Shown piece after piece: positions 19,638-28,616 of a stretch of 64,000 nucleotides of DNA. The stretch is from Brucella pseudogrignonensis (GTDB lineage: Bacteria > Pseudomonadota > Alphaproteobacteria > Rhizobiales > Rhizobiaceae). The notes below the pieces were generated by a model that saw only the letters and a list, made by a program, of their open reading frames with translations, was not told the origin of the DNA and made no database searches. Position numbers and translations under genes: made by a program. Numbering within the stretch: position 1 is the stretch's first letter; each line of letters opens with the position of its first letter. The stretch covers positions 124,001 to 188,000 of the forward strand of contig NZ_NNRM01000017.1 in NCBI RefSeq assembly GCF_002252525.1. The letters run 5' to 3'.

Positions 19638-21779
19638 ATGTTCAATACCCACAAAGTAGAAATCGAATGGGGCGGTCGTCCGCTTACACTCGAAACCGGC
19701 AAGATCGCACGTCAGGCTGACGGTGCAGTTCTGGCAACCTATGGCGAAACCGTCGTTCTCGCGACTGTGGTTTCTGCCAAGGAACCAAAGCCAGGCCAGG
19801 ATTTCTTCCCGCTCACCGTCAACTATCAGGAAAAGACCTATGCCGCTGGCAAGATCCCTGGTGGTTACTTCAAGCGTGAAGGACGTCCAAGCGAAAACGA
19901 AACTCTGGTTTCGCGCCTGATCGACCGTCCGATCCGTCCGCTTTTCGTTGATGGCTACAAGAACGACACACAGGTTGTTCTGACTGTCGTTCAGCACGAC
20001 CTCGAAAACAACCCAGATGTCCTGTCGATGGTTGCAGCTTCGGCAGCACTCACCATTTCCGGCGTTCCTTTCATGGGCCCGATCGGTGGTGCACGCGTTG
20101 GCTACATCAACGGCGAATATGTTCTGAACCCGAACATCGACGAAATGCCAGAATCGAAGCTTGATCTGGTTGTTGCCGGTACTTCTGACGCCGTTCTGAT
20201 GGTTGAATCGGAAGCACAGGAACTCTCCGAAGAAGTCATGCTCGGCGCCGTTATTTTCGGCCAGAAGGGCTTCCAGCCAGTTATCGATGCGATCATCAAG
20301 CTCGCTGAAGTTGCTGCCAAAGAACCACGCGACTTCCAGCCGGAAGATCTGTCGGACCTTGAAGCCAAGATGCTTGCAGTCGTTGAAAACGATCTGCGTG
20401 ATGCCTACAAGATCACCGAAAAGCAGGCTCGTTACACAGCTGTTGACGCTGCCAAGGCCAAGGCGAAGGCTCACTTCTTCCCTGAGGGCGTTGAAGAGCC
20501 AGAATTCTCGGCTGAAAAATTTGCAACCGTGTTCAAGCACCTGCAGGCTAAGATTGTTCGCTGGAACATTCTCGACACAGGTAGCCGTATTGACGGCCGT
20601 GACCTTTCGACCGTTCGTTCGATCGTTTCGGAAGTTGGCCTTCTGCCACGTACGCACGGTTCGGCGCTCTTCACCCGCGGTGAAACGCAGGCAATCGTTG
20701 TTGCCACGCTCGGCACCGGCGAAGACGAACAGATGATTGATGCATTGACGGGTACCTACAAGGAATCCTTCATGCTGCACTACAACTTCCCACCATATTC
20801 GGTTGGTGAAACTGGCCGTATGGGTTCGCCAGGCCGTCGTGAAATCGGTCACGGTAAGCTCGCATGGCGCGCAATCCACCCAATGCTGCCAGCTGCTGAA
20901 CAGTTCCCTTACACGATCCGTTCGGTTTCCGAGATCACCGAATCGAATGGTTCGTCCTCGATGGCTACTGTTTGCGGCACCTCGCTGGCGCTGATGGATG
21001 CAGGCGTTCCGCTGGCACGTCCAGTTGCCGGTATCGCCATGGGCCTGATCAAGGAAGATGAGCGTTACGCTGTTCTTTCCGACATTCTCGGTGATGAAGA
21101 TCACCTCGGCGACATGGATTTCAAGGTAGCCGGTACTGAAAACGGCATCACCGCGCTTCAGATGGACATTAAGATCGACGGTATCACCGAAGAGATCATG
21201 AAGGTTGCTCTGGAACAGGCTAAGGGCGGTCGCGTTCACATTCTTGGCGAAATGGCTAAGGCTCTTTCGACCTCGCGTGAAGAACTCGGTGAATTTGCTC
21301 CACGCATCGAAGTGATGAACATTCCGACCGACAAGATCCGTGATGTTATCGGTTCGGGCGGTAAGGTTATCCGCGAAATCGTTGAAAAGACTGGCGCCAA
21401 GATCAACATCGAAGACGATGGTACGGTCAAGATCGCTTCGTCGAACGGCAAGGAAATCGAAGCCGCGAAGAAGTGGATTCACTCGATTGTTGCTGAACCG
21501 GAAGTTGGCGAAATCTACGAAGGTACAGTTGTTAAGACCGCTGACTTCGGCGCATTCGTAAACTTCTTTGGTCCACGCGATGGCCTGGTTCACATCTCGC
21601 AGCTCGCTGCCGACCGCGTTGCCAAGACCACTGATGTGGTCAAGGAAGGCCAGAAGGTCTGGGTCAAGCTCATGGGCTTTGACGAGCGTGGCAAGGTTCG
21701 CCTGTCGATGAAGGTCGTCGATCAGGAAACTGGCAAGGAAGTCGTTGCAGAAAAGAAGGCAGAAGCTGACGCTGAGTAA
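19638..21779 (+). CDS. pnp: Polyribonucleotide nucleotidyltransferase (PNPase)
   Basis: A 713-residue PNPase. It has two RNase PH domains (about 5-140 and 310-545) linked by an alpha-helical domain, then a KH domain ([15 protein letters not shown], about 568-590) and an S1 domain ([18 protein letters not shown], about 625-690). The trimeric enzyme degrades RNA 3' to 5' with phosphate and is part of the degradosome. ATG 19638 has AGAGGACA eight bases before it; the TTG at 19608 would add 10 unconserved residues. A terminator follows. Confidence 0.98.
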   Translation: MFNTHKVEIEWGGRPLTLETGKIARQADGAVLATYGETVVLATVVSAKEPKPGQDFFPLTVNYQEKTYAAGKIPGGYFKREGRPSENETLVSRLIDRPIRPLFVDGYKNDTQVVLTVVQHDLENNPDVLSMVAASAALTISGVPFMGPIGGARVGYINGEYVLNPNIDEMPESKLDLVVAGTSDAVLMVESEAQELSEEVMLGAVIFGQKGFQPVIDAIIKLAEVAAKEPRDFQPEDLSDLEAKMLAVVENDLRDAYKITEKQARYTAVDAAKAKAKAHFFPEGVEEPEFSAEKFATVFKHLQAKIVRWNILDTGSRIDGRDLSTVRSIVSEVGLLPRTHGSALFTRGETQAIVVATLGTGEDEQMIDALTGTYKESFMLHYNFPPYSVGETGRMGSPGRREIGHGKLAWRAIHPMLPAAEQFPYTIRSVSEITESNGSSSMATVCGTSLALMDAGVPLARPVAGIAMGLIKEDERYAVLSDILGDEDHLGDMDFKVAGTENGITALQMDIKIDGITEEIMKVALEQAKGGRVHILGEMAKALSTSREELGEFAPRIEVMNIPTDKIRDVIGSGGKVIREIVEKTGAKINIEDDGTVKIASSNGKEIEAAKKWIHSIVAEPEVGEIYEGTVVKTADFGAFVNFFGPRDGLVHISQLAADRVAKTTDVVKEGQKVWVKLMGFDERGKVRLSMKVVDQETGKEVVAEKKAEADAE

Positions 21780-21803
21780 GCGTCGCATCTTCTTTTAATC
21801 GAG

Positions 21804-21832
21804 AAAGCGCGTCCGTGTGGCGCGCTTTTTTG
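21804..21832 (+). terminator. Intrinsic terminator after pnp
   Basis: Stem aaagcgcg (21804-21811) with cgcgcttt (21821-21828), followed by a run of T. Canonical intrinsic terminator. Confidence 0.88.
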
Positions 21833-21867
21833 TTGCGCGTTGAATGATTGATCGGCATGGGTGAAGC

Positions 21868-22902
21868 ATGATGACACCGGCACAACAGACACTCTTTCTC
21901 CCCTTCTATCAGGACATTCTGGATATGCCTGCTGGGGGTCAATCGTACCTTGCCTGCGGCTTGTCTGCGGATCGGAATCTTGAGGCCGAATGGAAACAGG
22001 CACTGACTTTCCTGCAGCCTTGGCGTCCCGACTGGCTGGCACTCAACAAGGAAGGCTTCAACGCAATTCCCAGATTGGCACCAGAATTAGATGAGGAGAG
22101 CCGTTATTCTGGGGGGCTACTTCTGCTCGGAAAACATCGCGGACGCAATGAGGCATGGTTTGCGGAGCTTCTGGCGCGTGTTGAACCGGGTGGGTGGATC
22201 GTCGTGTGTGGCGACAAGAAGCTTGGTGTCGATAGTTTTCGCAAATGGGTCGGCAATATCGCTGAAATCAGCGATCGCCTGTCAAAGAACCATGCGGTGG
22301 CCTTTTGGTTGCAACGCCCTGCTGACCTGACAAATGATTTTATCGATGCTCTGAAGCCGCTGGCGACAGATATTGATGATGTGTTCCGCACAGAGCCGGG
22401 TATGTTCTCGCATGGCGTGATCGATAAAGGCTCAGCTCTGCTGGTGCCGCATATGGAAAAGATCGTCTTTGGTCAGGTCGCCGATCTTGGTGCTGGCTGG
22501 GGTTATTTGGCGGCGCAAAGCCTCAAATATGCTGATCGTCTTAAGGGTATCGATCTTTTTGAAGCTGATTACGAAGCACTGGAGGCGGCGCGCGGCAATC
22601 TGGAGCGTCTTGGTGCATCCGTGCCGATTTCGTTTAATTGGTTTGATGTGACGAGTGAAAAACTGACCGGCATTTACGACACGGTGATTATGAACCCGCC
22701 GTTTCACGAGGGACGGGCAACCGAAGTGTCGCTCGGTCAAACCTTTATCGCAGCCGCCGCTTCACGGCTGAAAACCGGCGGACGACTGCTGATGGTAGCG
22801 AACAGGCAATTGCCTTATGAGGCGACACTTAAAAGCTTGTTTAAGAACGTGACTGTTCTTGAGGAAGCGAACGGCTTCAAAATATTCGATGCTAAGAAAT
22901 GA
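21868..22902 (+). CDS. rsmC: RsmC-like 16S rRNA guanine-N2 methyltransferase
   Basis: A 344-residue duplicated class I methyltransferase. A degenerate N-terminal half is followed by an active C-terminal MTS domain with the SAM loop VADLGAGWGYLAAQ (about 206-219) and the target-base motif NPPFHEG (about 273-279). RsmC modifies G1207 of 16S rRNA; RsmD and RlmG are related but differ in length. A second ATG follows directly (21871). Single-gene unit, convergent with fabI, sharing a bidirectional terminator. Confidence 0.82.
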   Translation: MMTPAQQTLFLPFYQDILDMPAGGQSYLACGLSADRNLEAEWKQALTFLQPWRPDWLALNKEGFNAIPRLAPELDEESRYSGGLLLLGKHRGRNEAWFAELLARVEPGGWIVVCGDKKLGVDSFRKWVGNIAEISDRLSKNHAVAFWLQRPADLTNDFIDALKPLATDIDDVFRTEPGMFSHGVIDKGSALLVPHMEKIVFGQVADLGAGWGYLAAQSLKYADRLKGIDLFEADYEALEAARGNLERLGASVPISFNWFDVTSEKLTGIYDTVIMNPPFHEGRATEVSLGQTFIAAAASRLKTGGRLLMVANRQLPYEATLKSLFKNVTVLEEANGFKIFDAKK

Positions 22903-22909
22903 AACAAAA

Positions 22910-22936
22910 AAGCCGCCTCGAAAGGCGGCCTTTTTT
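22910..22936. terminator. Bidirectional terminator between rsmC and fabI
   Basis: Stem gccgcct (22912-22918) with aggcggc (22923-22929) is flanked by an A-run on the left and a T-run on the right. It can serve both converging transcripts. Confidence 0.85.
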
Positions 22937-22952
22937 ATCAAGCTTATGAGAC

Positions 22953-23771
22953 TTATTCGCCGCGTGTGTCAGCCGAACTCTTCAGTTCTTCCAGCGTTGG
23001 CATCGAAACGATGTTGTAGCCCGAATCCACGTAATGGATTTCGCCAGTTACACCACTGGAAAGATCCGACAGCAGATAAACAGCCGATTTGCCCACATCG
23101 TCAATATCGACAGTGCGACGCAGCGGCGAGTTACGGCGCTGATAGCTGAAGATTGCGCGTGCATCGCCAATGCCGGCACCAGCCAGCGTGCGAACCGGGC
23201 CAGCCGAGATCGCATTGACGCGAATACCCTGTGGACCGTAATCGGCAGCAAGATAACGAACCATCGCTTCAAGAGCAGCCTTGGCAACACCCATGACATT
23301 GTAGTTCGGGATGGTGCGTGTGGAGCCGCCATAGGTCAGCGTCAGGATCGAGCCGCCGTCCTTCATGAGCTTTTCTGCACGCTGTGCCATTTCCGTGAAG
23401 GAATAGGCAGAGATCACCATAGTGCGGCTGAAATTATCGCGCGTGGTGACGTCTGCGTAACGTCCCTTCAGCTCCGTCTTGTCCGAAAAGCCAATGGCGT
23501 GAACGATGAAATCGAGCTTTCCCCATTTCTTCTCGATTTCAGCGAAAACGGCATCGACCGAAGCAATGTCTTCCACATCGCAAGGCAGCACCATATCCGA
23601 ACCGACCTGTTCGGCCAGTGGCTTGACGCGTTTACCGAGTGCATCGCCCTGATAAGTGAATGCGAGTTCGGCACCCTGCGCTGCGAGCTGCCTAGAAATT
23701 CCCCATGCGAGTGAGTGGTTATTCGCGACCCCCATAATGAGGCCGCGTTTACCTTGCATCAGACCTTCCAT
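22953..23771 (-). CDS. fabI: Enoyl-[acyl-carrier-protein] reductase [NADH] FabI
   Basis: A 272-residue short-chain dehydrogenase-like enzyme performing the last reduction of fatty acid elongation. The N-terminal GLIMGVANNHSLAWGI is the FabI form of the NAD loop. The catalytic residues follow the spacing Y147-x9-Y157-x6-K164 (TYGGS, then YNVMGVAK). It is the third gene of the fabA-fabB-fabI unit, 14 bases after fabB, a layout seen across Rhizobiales. FabI is the target of triclosan in this enzyme class. Confidence 0.95.
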   Translation of the reverse strand: MEGLMQGKRGLIMGVANNHSLAWGISRQLAAQGAELAFTYQGDALGKRVKPLAEQVGSDMVLPCDVEDIASVDAVFAEIEKKWGKLDFIVHAIGFSDKTELKGRYADVTTRDNFSRTMVISAYSFTEMAQRAEKLMKDGGSILTLTYGGSTRTIPNYNVMGVAKAALEAMVRYLAADYGPQGIRVNAISAGPVRTLAGAGIGDARAIFSYQRRNSPLRRTVDIDDVGKSAVYLLSDLSSGVTGEIHYVDSGYNIVSMPTLEELKSSADTRGE

Positions 23772-23785
23772 ATTGTCCCTCTCCG

Positions 23786-25009
23786 TCAGCCCTGATAACG
23801 CTGGAACACCAGCGTGGCATTGGTGCCGCCAAATCCGAAGGAGTTGGAGAGCACTGTATTGAGCTGAGCATTGTCGATGCGCTTGCGAACGATAGGCATG
23901 TCCGCGAAGGCAGGATCCAGTTCTTCGATATGAGCGCTTTCGCAGATGAAGTTATTCTGCATCATCAAAAGCGAGTAGATTGCTTCCTGAACGCCGGTTG
24001 CACCGAGCGAATGGCCGGTCAGCGACTTGGTCGCTGCGATTGGCGGGCAGGCATCGCCTGAGCCAAAGACCTGACGAATCGCTTCGATTTCCGGAGCGTC
24101 GCCTGCTGGCGTCGAGGTTGCGTGTGGGTTGATGTAATCGATCTTGCTTGTGACGGTCGAGAGCGCCATCTTCATGCAGCGGACCGCGCCTTCGCCTGAT
24201 GGTGCTACCATGTCGTAGCCGTCAGACGTTGCACCGTAGCCGACGATTTCGCCGTAAATCTTCGCACCGCGAGCAAGGGCTGTTTCAAGATCTTCCAGCA
24301 CGAGAACGCCTGCACCGCCAGCAATAACAAAACCGTCACGGTTTTTGTCGTAAGCGCGCGAGGCGGTTGATGGCGTTTCATTATACTTGGATGACATGGC
24401 ACCCATTGCATCGAACAGCACCGAAAGCGTCCAGTCGAGATCTTCACAGCCGCCCGCAAACATGCGGTCCTGCTTGCCGTACTGGATCATTTCAAACGCA
24501 TTGCCGATACAATGGTTCGACGTCGCACAAGCCGACGAGATCGAGTAGTTGATACCCTTGATCTTGAAGAATGTTGCGAGCGTGGCCGATGCAGTCGAGC
24601 TCATAGCTTTCGGCACTGCAAAAGGACCGACGCGCTTCGGGCCTTTTTCACGGGTGATGTCGGCGGAATCGACGATCGTGCGTGTCGAAGGACCACCAGA
24701 ACCCATGATGATGCCGGTACGATCATTGGAGACCTGCTCCTCCGAAAGACCTGCATCGGCAATCGCCTGATCCATAGCGACGTGATTCCATGCCGTACCA
24801 CGACCATGAAAACGCATTGCGCGGCGATCTACGAGCGCTTCAACGTCGATTTTCGGCGCGCCGTGCACCTGGCAACGGAAACCGAGTTCGGCATATTCTT
24901 CAGCACGGGAAATGCCGGATTTGGCTTCACGCAGAGAGGTTGTTACCTCTTCGGTGTTGTTTCCAATCGAGGATACAATCCCCATACCCGTTACGACCAC
25001 ACGCCGCAT
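23786..25009 (-). CDS. fabB: 3-oxoacyl-[acyl-carrier-protein] synthase I FabB
   Basis: A 407-residue condensing enzyme. The active-site cysteine is C161 in [16 protein letters not shown]. The two histidines lie in [11 protein letters not shown] and [12 protein letters not shown], and the C-terminal [11 protein letters not shown] is intact. Together with FabA it commits acyl chains to the unsaturated branch. Pairing with fabA directly upstream identifies it as FabB rather than FabF. A 149-base gap with a hairpin separates it from fabA. Confidence 0.95.
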   Translation of the reverse strand: MRRVVVTGMGIVSSIGNNTEEVTTSLREAKSGISRAEEYAELGFRCQVHGAPKIDVEALVDRRAMRFHGRGTAWNHVAMDQAIADAGLSEEQVSNDRTGIIMGSGGPSTRTIVDSADITREKGPKRVGPFAVPKAMSSTASATLATFFKIKGINYSISSACATSNHCIGNAFEMIQYGKQDRMFAGGCEDLDWTLSVLFDAMGAMSSKYNETPSTASRAYDKNRDGFVIAGGAGVLVLEDLETALARGAKIYGEIVGYGATSDGYDMVAPSGEGAVRCMKMALSTVTSKIDYINPHATSTPAGDAPEIEAIRQVFGSGDACPPIAATKSLTGHSLGATGVQEAIYSLLMMQNNFICESAHIEELDPAFADMPIVRKRIDNAQLNTVLSNSFGFGGTNATLVFQRYQG

Positions 25010-25100
25010 CGCGTTCTCCTTTACACCTGTTCCGTGTGATCAACCCGTGAAGGCTGATCCTTGTTCCCGGTTACATAGGTGCGATCTTCGCATGTTTTGA

Positions 25101-25140
25101 GCGCGGCTGCATGAAAACTCATTATTTTCTGCAGTCGCGC
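25101..25140 (-). promoter_or_regulatory. Hairpin between fabA and fabB
   Basis: An 11-bp inverted repeat with one wobble pair, gcgcggctgca (25101-25111) and tgcagtcgcgc (25130-25140), lies in the 149-base fabA-fabB gap. There is no T-run on the reverse strand, so an mRNA processing or stability role is as likely as termination. Confidence 0.45.
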
Positions 25141-25158
25141 CCGTGAATGATGAATGTA

Positions 25159-25677
25159 TTAAGCGCCGTCGCCATCTTTTGACAGGCCGACGCGCAGGTC
25201 ACTTGCCTTGTAGATGGTTTCGCCATCAGCTTTCAGCCAGCCGTCTGCCGTGCCGAGAACAAGGCGACCACGCATGACGCGCTTGAAGTCGATGCCGTAC
25301 TGCAGAAGCTTGGTGTGTGGGCGAACCATGCCCTTGAACTTCACTTCACCAGTGGACAGGGCCATACCGCGGCCCGGCTCACCGAGCCAGCCGAGGAAAA
25401 AACCTGTCAGCTGCCACATGCCATCGAGGCCAAGGCAGCCAGGCATGATCGGGTTTCCCTGAAAATGGCATGGGAAATACCAGTCGTCGGGGCTTACGTC
25501 ATATTCCGCGCGGATATAGCCCTTGTCGAACTCCCCGCCGGTTTCGGAAATTTCGGTGATGCGGTGCACCATCAGCATTGGCGGCAGGGGGAGCTGTGCA
25601 TTGCCGGGACCGAACAACTCACCGCGTGCGCAGCTTAGGAGCTCTTCATACCCGTAGCTCGATTTCTGTTCTGCCAT
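25159..25677 (-). CDS. fabA: 3-hydroxydecanoyl-[acyl-carrier-protein] dehydratase/isomerase FabA
   Basis: A 172-residue hot-dog enzyme, the usual FabA length. Catalytic residues are H71 and D85 in [18 protein letters not shown]. It dehydrates 3-hydroxydecanoyl-ACP and isomerises the product to the cis-3 isomer, starting anaerobic unsaturated fatty acid synthesis. I chose ATG 25677 because GGGAGGCGT precedes it; the longer frame to 25698 would start inside that ribosome site. Divergent from irr, with a dyad in the shared upstream region. Confidence 0.96.
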   Translation of the reverse strand: MAEQKSSYGYEELLSCARGELFGPGNAQLPLPPMLMVHRITEISETGGEFDKGYIRAEYDVSPDDWYFPCHFQGNPIMPGCLGLDGMWQLTGFFLGWLGEPGRGMALSTGEVKFKGMVRPHTKLLQYGIDFKRVMRGRLVLGTADGWLKADGETIYKASDLRVGLSKDGDGA

Positions 25678-25748
25678 TACGCCTCCCTTGAGGATCATTC
25701 TGATGTGACCATTTCTGTCGCCAGAAGCAGTCGGGTTGTCGTCTGTTC

Positions 25749-25776
25749 GGGAACACCTCTAACATAGAGTGTTTCC
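25749..25776 (-). promoter_or_regulatory. Imperfect palindrome upstream of fabA
   Basis: gggaacacctcta (25749-25761) and tagagtgtttcc (25765-25776) form an imperfect inverted repeat about 75-100 bases before the fabA start in the divergent fabA/irr region. It has the form of an operator for a dimeric regulator. No known consensus could be assigned. Confidence 0.4.
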
Positions 25777-25831
25777 GTCAGTAAAATAGTGCAGAGGGTT
25801 TTCCCAAAAAAGGCGGGTTTTACCATGCCTA

Positions 25832-25860
25832 TTGATACTTAATTCGCAACGGCATATATC
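25832..25860 (+). promoter_or_regulatory. Predicted sigma-70 promoter of irr
   Basis: TTGATA (25832-25837) and TATATC (25855-25860) with a 17-base spacer would start transcription about 53 bases before the irr start codon. The arrangement is close to consensus. Confidence 0.6.
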
Positions 25861-25919
25861 AATGTCAGTATGCAATGGGCAACAGCCCGTTTAATCTTTG
25901 ACGAAATTGCTACAAGCTT

Positions 25920-26381
25920 ATGACGGATCCAAGGGTGAATATGCAGAATTATCATGCCAACCACTCGATGGTTTCAATGGAAGAACGGCTTCGCGGGGCT
26001 GGTTTGCGCCCGACGCGTCAGCGTGTTTCGCTTGCCAGCCTGATTTACGCGCAGGGTGATCGGCATCTTTCCGCTGAAGACCTTCATGAAGAAGCTGTAC
26101 TGGCAAATGTGCCGGTATCGCTAGCAACCGTCTACAACACGCTGCACCAGTTTACCGAAGCCGGTATGCTGCGCATCATCGCCGTTGAAGGTTCGAAAAC
26201 CTATTTCGACACCAATATTTCTGATCACCAGCACTTCTTCCTTGAAGGCGAGAATGTCGTTTTCGATATTCCGCATGGCGAACGTGGTCAGCCAACAGTC
26301 TCCAACATGCCCGAAGCACCGGAAGGCATGGAAATCGTCAATGTGGATATTATCGTCCGTTTGCGACGCAAGACGCGTTAA
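25920..26381 (+). CDS. irr: Iron response regulator Irr (Fur family)
   Basis: A 153-residue Fur-family regulator. A winged helix (about 18-90) contains GLRPTRQRVSLASLIY and SLATVYNTLHQFTEAGML; the metal/haem region carries the DHQHFF motif (102-107). Irr is stable in low iron, represses haem synthesis and iron storage and activates uptake, and is destabilised by haem. The N-terminal haem-regulatory GCPWHD motif of Bradyrhizobium Irr is absent, as in Rhizobium and Brucella. The position next to fabA is typical. ATG 25941 with AAGGGTG upstream is an alternative start. Confidence 0.9.
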   Translation: MTDPRVNMQNYHANHSMVSMEERLRGAGLRPTRQRVSLASLIYAQGDRHLSAEDLHEEAVLANVPVSLATVYNTLHQFTEAGMLRIIAVEGSKTYFDTNISDHQHFFLEGENVVFDIPHGERGQPTVSNMPEAPEGMEIVNVDIIVRLRRKTR

Positions 26382-26403
26382 GCTGTTTGATATTGGGTTT
26401 TGG

Positions 26404-26430
26404 AAAGCGGCCTTTAGGGCCGCTTTTTTG
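26404..26430 (+). terminator. Intrinsic terminator after irr
   Basis: Stem aaagcggcc (26404-26412) with ggccgcttt (26418-26426), followed by a T-run. Canonical. Confidence 0.88.
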
Positions 26431-26546
26431 TTGCGCACTATGGGTTAAAGTGATTCATCCGGTCCATCACCTTTCACAGGCGCATTTGAAAGCGGACTTC
26501 CCAACCAAGCACGAATGCGTCGATAACGATTTGACTGGAGACGTCT

Positions 26547-27326
26547 ATGCGTAAGTTGATCATTGCAGTCGCTGCATTCGCCCTTTTTTCAACTGGAAGC
26601 GCCTTTGCTGAAAAGATTCGCATTGGCGTGACACCAGGGCCGCACGCGCAGATCATGGAAAAGGTCAAGGAGGTTGCAGCCACCAAGGGTATGGAAATCG
26701 ATATTCAGGAATTTTCTGATTATGTGATTCCGAACATGGCACTGGCCGATAAGGCGCTTGATGCTAATTCTTTCCAGCATCAGCCCTACCTCGACAATCA
26801 GGTCGCAGATCGTGGCTTTCCGATTGAGACAGTAGCGCCAACGGTCAACTTCCCGATGGGCGTATATTCCAAAAAGATGAAAAACATATCGGAACTGGCT
26901 GACGGTGCGACCATCGCCATCCCGAACGATCCGACCAATGGCGGTCGTGCGCTTCTGGTGCTTGCAGATAACGGCCTGATCAAGCTCGATGCGTCGAAGG
27001 GCCTGAAGGTCACGTCAATTGATGTAACTGAAAACCCGAAAAACCTGAAGTTCGTGGAACTCGATGCCGCGCAATTGCCGCGTTCGCTCGAAGATGTGGA
27101 TGCTGCCGTCATCAATACCAATTATGCGCTGGAAGCAGGTCTTAACCCGGCTGGTGACGCGCTTATCCGCGAAGGCGAAAAGGCACCTTATGTCAATGTG
27201 CTGGTCGTCCGCACTGCCGACAAAAATGCCGACTGGGTGAAGACGCTGGTTAGCAGCTATCACAGCCCGGAAGTGAAACAGTTTATTGCTGAAACTTTCA
27301 AAGGCTCGGTTATTCCGGCCTGGTAA
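26547..27326 (+). CDS. MetQ/NlpA-family substrate-binding protein (probable methionine ABC uptake)
   Basis: A 259-residue periplasmic binding protein of the NlpA/MetQ family: KIRIGVTPGPHAQIMEKVKE, SDYVIPNMALADK and the central IPNDPTNGGRALLVL are diagnostic. An N-terminal signal peptide (1-21, ending SAFA) has no lipobox cysteine, and the protein contains no cysteine at all, so it should be soluble rather than a lipoprotein. No MetN ATPase or MetI permease is nearby, so it must use a transporter encoded elsewhere. The ligand is probably methionine but is not proven. Confidence 0.85.
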   Translation: MRKLIIAVAAFALFSTGSAFAEKIRIGVTPGPHAQIMEKVKEVAATKGMEIDIQEFSDYVIPNMALADKALDANSFQHQPYLDNQVADRGFPIETVAPTVNFPMGVYSKKMKNISELADGATIAIPNDPTNGGRALLVLADNGLIKLDASKGLKVTSIDVTENPKNLKFVELDAAQLPRSLEDVDAAVINTNYALEAGLNPAGDALIREGEKAPYVNVLVVRTADKNADWVKTLVSSYHSPEVKQFIAETFKGSVIPAW

Positions 27327-27352
27327 TAATTCAAGTCGCATACCGACTTTGA

Positions 27353-27380
27353 AGCGGGGCGAGCAATCGCCCCGCTATTT
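27353..27380 (+). terminator. Terminator after the MetQ-like gene
   Basis: A perfect 10-bp stem, agcggggcga (27353-27362) with tcgccccgct (27367-27376), tetraloop gcaa, followed by attta. A strong hairpin with a short T-run. Confidence 0.7.
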
Positions 27381-27428
27381 ATTAGAGCCCGTTCTGAAAA
27401 GCGTGAAACGGCTTATTGGAGGCGTTTT

Positions 27429-27878
27429 CTAAGCTTTTCGCTGCATCCATATATTGGCGAACGGAAGCCCGTTATCATCTTCCTCGCGACGACTGATTTC
27501 CTGAAAGCCGAGCCGCTGATAGAAACGGCAGGCTCCTTTATTATCGGCGTAGACTTCGAGAGAGAGTTCGCCTTTCAATGCCAGAGCATGGTCGAGCAAG
27601 CGGCGGCCTATGCCATATCCTTGCGCGGAGGGATCAACGAAGAGTCCGCCGATGAAACAATCCAACAGGCCTATAAACCCGACCGGCTCACCATTTATAA
27701 CGGCGACCCAGGTCTCTGCCTTTTCGAGATAGACGTCTTCGATAAGCTTCTGCTGATCGCGTAGCAGGTCTTTTCCTAGAAACGCATGTGCTTCCAAAGA
27801 AGCGCGATACCAGATGGAAGACAATGTCTGTTTGTCCGCAGCCTGATAGGCGCGGATGATAACCGTCATGTTTTTCAT
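27429..27878 (-). CDS. GNAT family N-acetyltransferase
   Basis: A 149-residue GNAT protein. The acetyl-CoA loop is VDPSAQGYGIGRRLLDHA and the final strand region is EVYADNKGACRFYQRLGFQE, the usual motif A and B layout. It resembles YjaB/YhbS-like small-molecule or peptide acetyltransferases; the substrate cannot be told. It is a separate unit from the SH3 gene upstream (165-base gap). ATG 27869 is a close alternative start. A hairpin at 27911-27927 (cccatcc with ggatggg) lies between the two genes. Confidence 0.8.
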   Translation of the reverse strand: MKNMTVIIRAYQAADKQTLSSIWYRASLEAHAFLGKDLLRDQQKLIEDVYLEKAETWVAVINGEPVGFIGLLDCFIGGLFVDPSAQGYGIGRRLLDHALALKGELSLEVYADNKGACRFYQRLGFQEISRREEDDNGLPFANIWMQRKA

Positions 27879-27910
27879 GATTATTCCAGAGTTTAACTAT
27901 GCACAAAATT

Positions 27911-27927
27911 CCCATCCGTTGGATGGG
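27911..27927 (-). terminator. Short hairpin between the SH3 and GNAT genes
   Basis: A perfect 7-bp stem, cccatcc with ggatggg, loop gtt; on the reverse strand it is followed by aatttt. It may be the terminator of the SH3 gene. Confidence 0.45.
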
Positions 27928-28043
27928 TCCAAATCCGTTAAAACGGAGACACTGAACTTCTGCGCATAAAACTCCTTCTTGGTTTTGTTCTGTGAGAACT
28001 AACCTCACGAATGATGCAACGTCAAGACTGACGCTGTGCCGGA

Positions 28044-28616
28044 TCAGTCGAACACTTCATCCGGATAAACGCCCCAGAGATCCGATTGCCTGATCCAGCC
28101 GCGCGTACCCTGAATATCCATCCGGCACCACTGGCCATTGCATTCGCGAACTGTGCCGACAACATTGGGCTCGACTTCAGCTGACAAGCCCGATGTTTCG
28201 CTCGGATCGCGGCGCATGGTAATCATCGCGCCCTGATCGTTCTTGAGCCATGGTGCCGTAATCGCCGTGCGCTTGCCCGACAGGAGAGACTGATAGACCC
28301 AGCCTTCCGTGCCGTCGGCATCGCGGATGCGGCGCCAGTTATCGTATTCCTGAATGATTTCGACAGGCAGGCCGGATTTCATGAATAACCATGACACGGC
28401 ATAATCACGCCCCGGACCCACGCGCAGATTGACGCGTGCCGGCTTGAGGCTGACAAAACGGGGTACAGGCAAGCCACTTGCGCCCAGCGTTGTGCCTGCT
28501 GATGCTTGAGCCATTGCAGCATGGTTATACGATGCGCCTAGCGGCGCAACAACCAGCAGCAAGGCAATGCTGCCAAGTGCTGCGATAAAAAAGCGTTGCG
28601 AAAGTACTCGGTACAA
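28044..28616 (-). CDS. Exported SH3 domain protein
   Basis: A 190-residue exported protein. An N-terminal hydrophobic signal segment (about 9-30) is followed by two bacterial SH3 modules (about 57-112, with RVNLRVGPGRDYAVSW and EGWVYQSLL, and about 118-182, ending GTRGWIRQSDLWGVYPDE). Such SH3_4 proteins occur widely in Rhizobiales and presumably bind cell-wall components in the periplasm; no catalytic domain is visible. The start is a TTG with GAGAGG upstream, so the N-terminus is less certain than the rest. Confidence 0.8.
   Translation of the reverse strand: MYRVLSQRFFIAALGSIALLLVVAPLGASYNHAAMAQASAGTTLGASGLPVPRFVSLKPARVNLRVGPGRDYAVSWLFMKSGLPVEIIQEYDNWRRIRDADGTEGWVYQSLLSGKRTAITAPWLKNDQGAMITMRRDPSETSGLSAEVEPNVVGTVRECNGQWCRMDIQGTRGWIRQSDLWGVYPDEVFD

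Noticed and set aside
19464-21788. A 774-codon open frame on the reverse strand of pnp
   Set aside because: It is an antisense shadow of a highly biased coding sequence; the forward strand encodes an unmistakable PNPase with KH and S1 domains.
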